Shown piece after piece: positions 63,796-64,000 of a stretch of DNA of 64,000 nt. The DNA is from Suillus spraguei. Taxonomy: Eukaryota > Basidiomycota > Agaricomycetes > Boletales > Suillaceae. The number at the start of each line of letters is the position of its first letter. Within the stretch, counting starts at the first letter, position 1. Both the position numbers and the translations under genes were made by a program. The stretch is from contig JABCPU010000305.1 of assembly GCA_016800925.1 (NCBI GenBank), positions 1 through 64,000 of the forward strand, read 5' to 3'. The notes beneath the pieces are model-generated. The model saw only the letters and a program-made list of their open reading frames with translations. It ran no database searches and was not told the origin of the DNA.

Positions 63796-64000
63796 ATGTG
63801 TGTTGTAATACATATTGTACATATATACCTGGCTATTAAAGTTGATGTTGAGTCGTCAGCGCACGTGTCGTGGTTAGAAGGTATCAGCTCCGGGCAAGTT
63901 CCAACTCTTCAGGTATGACTGGCCAAATAACCAGCAAGTTTAACACTCTTGTTATTGTCAAGGACCTATATCCTTCAAATACGGCCGTCTACATACCATC
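63796..64000 (+). CDS. Possible 5' end of a gene running off the window
   Basis: From ATG 63796 the frame runs through VDVESSAHVSWLEG to QVPTLQ, followed by a candidate intron (GTATGACTGG ... TTGTCAAG, 63912-63961) and in-frame DLYPSNTAVYIP to the edge. The intron size fits the window. Product not recognised; the start could be further upstream. Confidence 0.25.

Overview
This window is eukaryotic, almost certainly fungal and most likely from an Agaricomycete (mushroom-forming basidiomycete). The evidence is dense 45-60 bp GT-AG introns, chromodomain Ty3/gypsy elements, a Tad1-type LINE with its own RNase H, a tyrosine-recombinase (DIRS-like) retroelement of the kind common in Agaricomycetes, a PIF/Harbinger element with a Myb/SANT partner, and a DHA1-type MFS gene with many small introns. 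No rRNA, tRNA, CRISPR or bacterial feature was seen. The species cannot be named from the sequence alone. Roughly three quarters of the window is transposon.

Layout. 1-1.7 kb holds a palindrome, GC-rich degenerate repeats and a minisatellite. 1.6-3.3 kb (-) is a decayed spliced gene with a Zn2Cys6-like cluster. 3.6-11.6 kb is gypsy family A copy 1 (defective). It abuts the 3' end of a Harbinger transposase that is split by gypsy family B (11,695-20,529, target duplication GACAC). Family B itself carries two nested solo LTRs. The Harbinger Myb-like gene (-) follows at 21.5-22.7 kb. 22.8-37.0 kb is a DIRS-like element with inverted ends, split by a gypsy family C element (26,142-32,679, duplication CCAAG, LTRs that look identical). 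37.2-57.7 kb is a tandem pair of MFS transporter genes. Copy A is split by a full-length LINE (39,599-53,835, 12-bp duplication), and that LINE is split by gypsy family A copy 2 (40,593-48,532, duplication CTCCC, LTRs that look identical, all reading frames open). 58.3-59.8 kb is a secreted, probably GPI-anchored protein gene with lesions. 60.2-60.5 kb (-) is a third MFS fragment. 60.66-62.67 kb is the only apparently intact host gene.

Main discoveries. (1) In all three gypsy families the sequence just inside the 5' LTR is complementary, over exactly 11 nt, to a stretch of their own LTR that starts 34-35 nt after a TATA box, which is where the RNA should begin. This is the signature of Tf1/sushi-type self-priming, not tRNA priming. 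(2) Family A carries, between pol and the 3' LTR, an antisense three-exon gene predicted to encode about 305 aa: coiled coil, Zn2Cys6-like cluster, basic tract, second coiled coil and acidic tail. The decayed gene at 1.6-3.3 kb has the same cluster spacing. (3) Family B has an additional sense 482-aa zinc-knuckle ORF between pol and the 3' LTR that is open although its pol is broken. (4) Families A and C place heptameric slippery sites directly before the gag stop codon.
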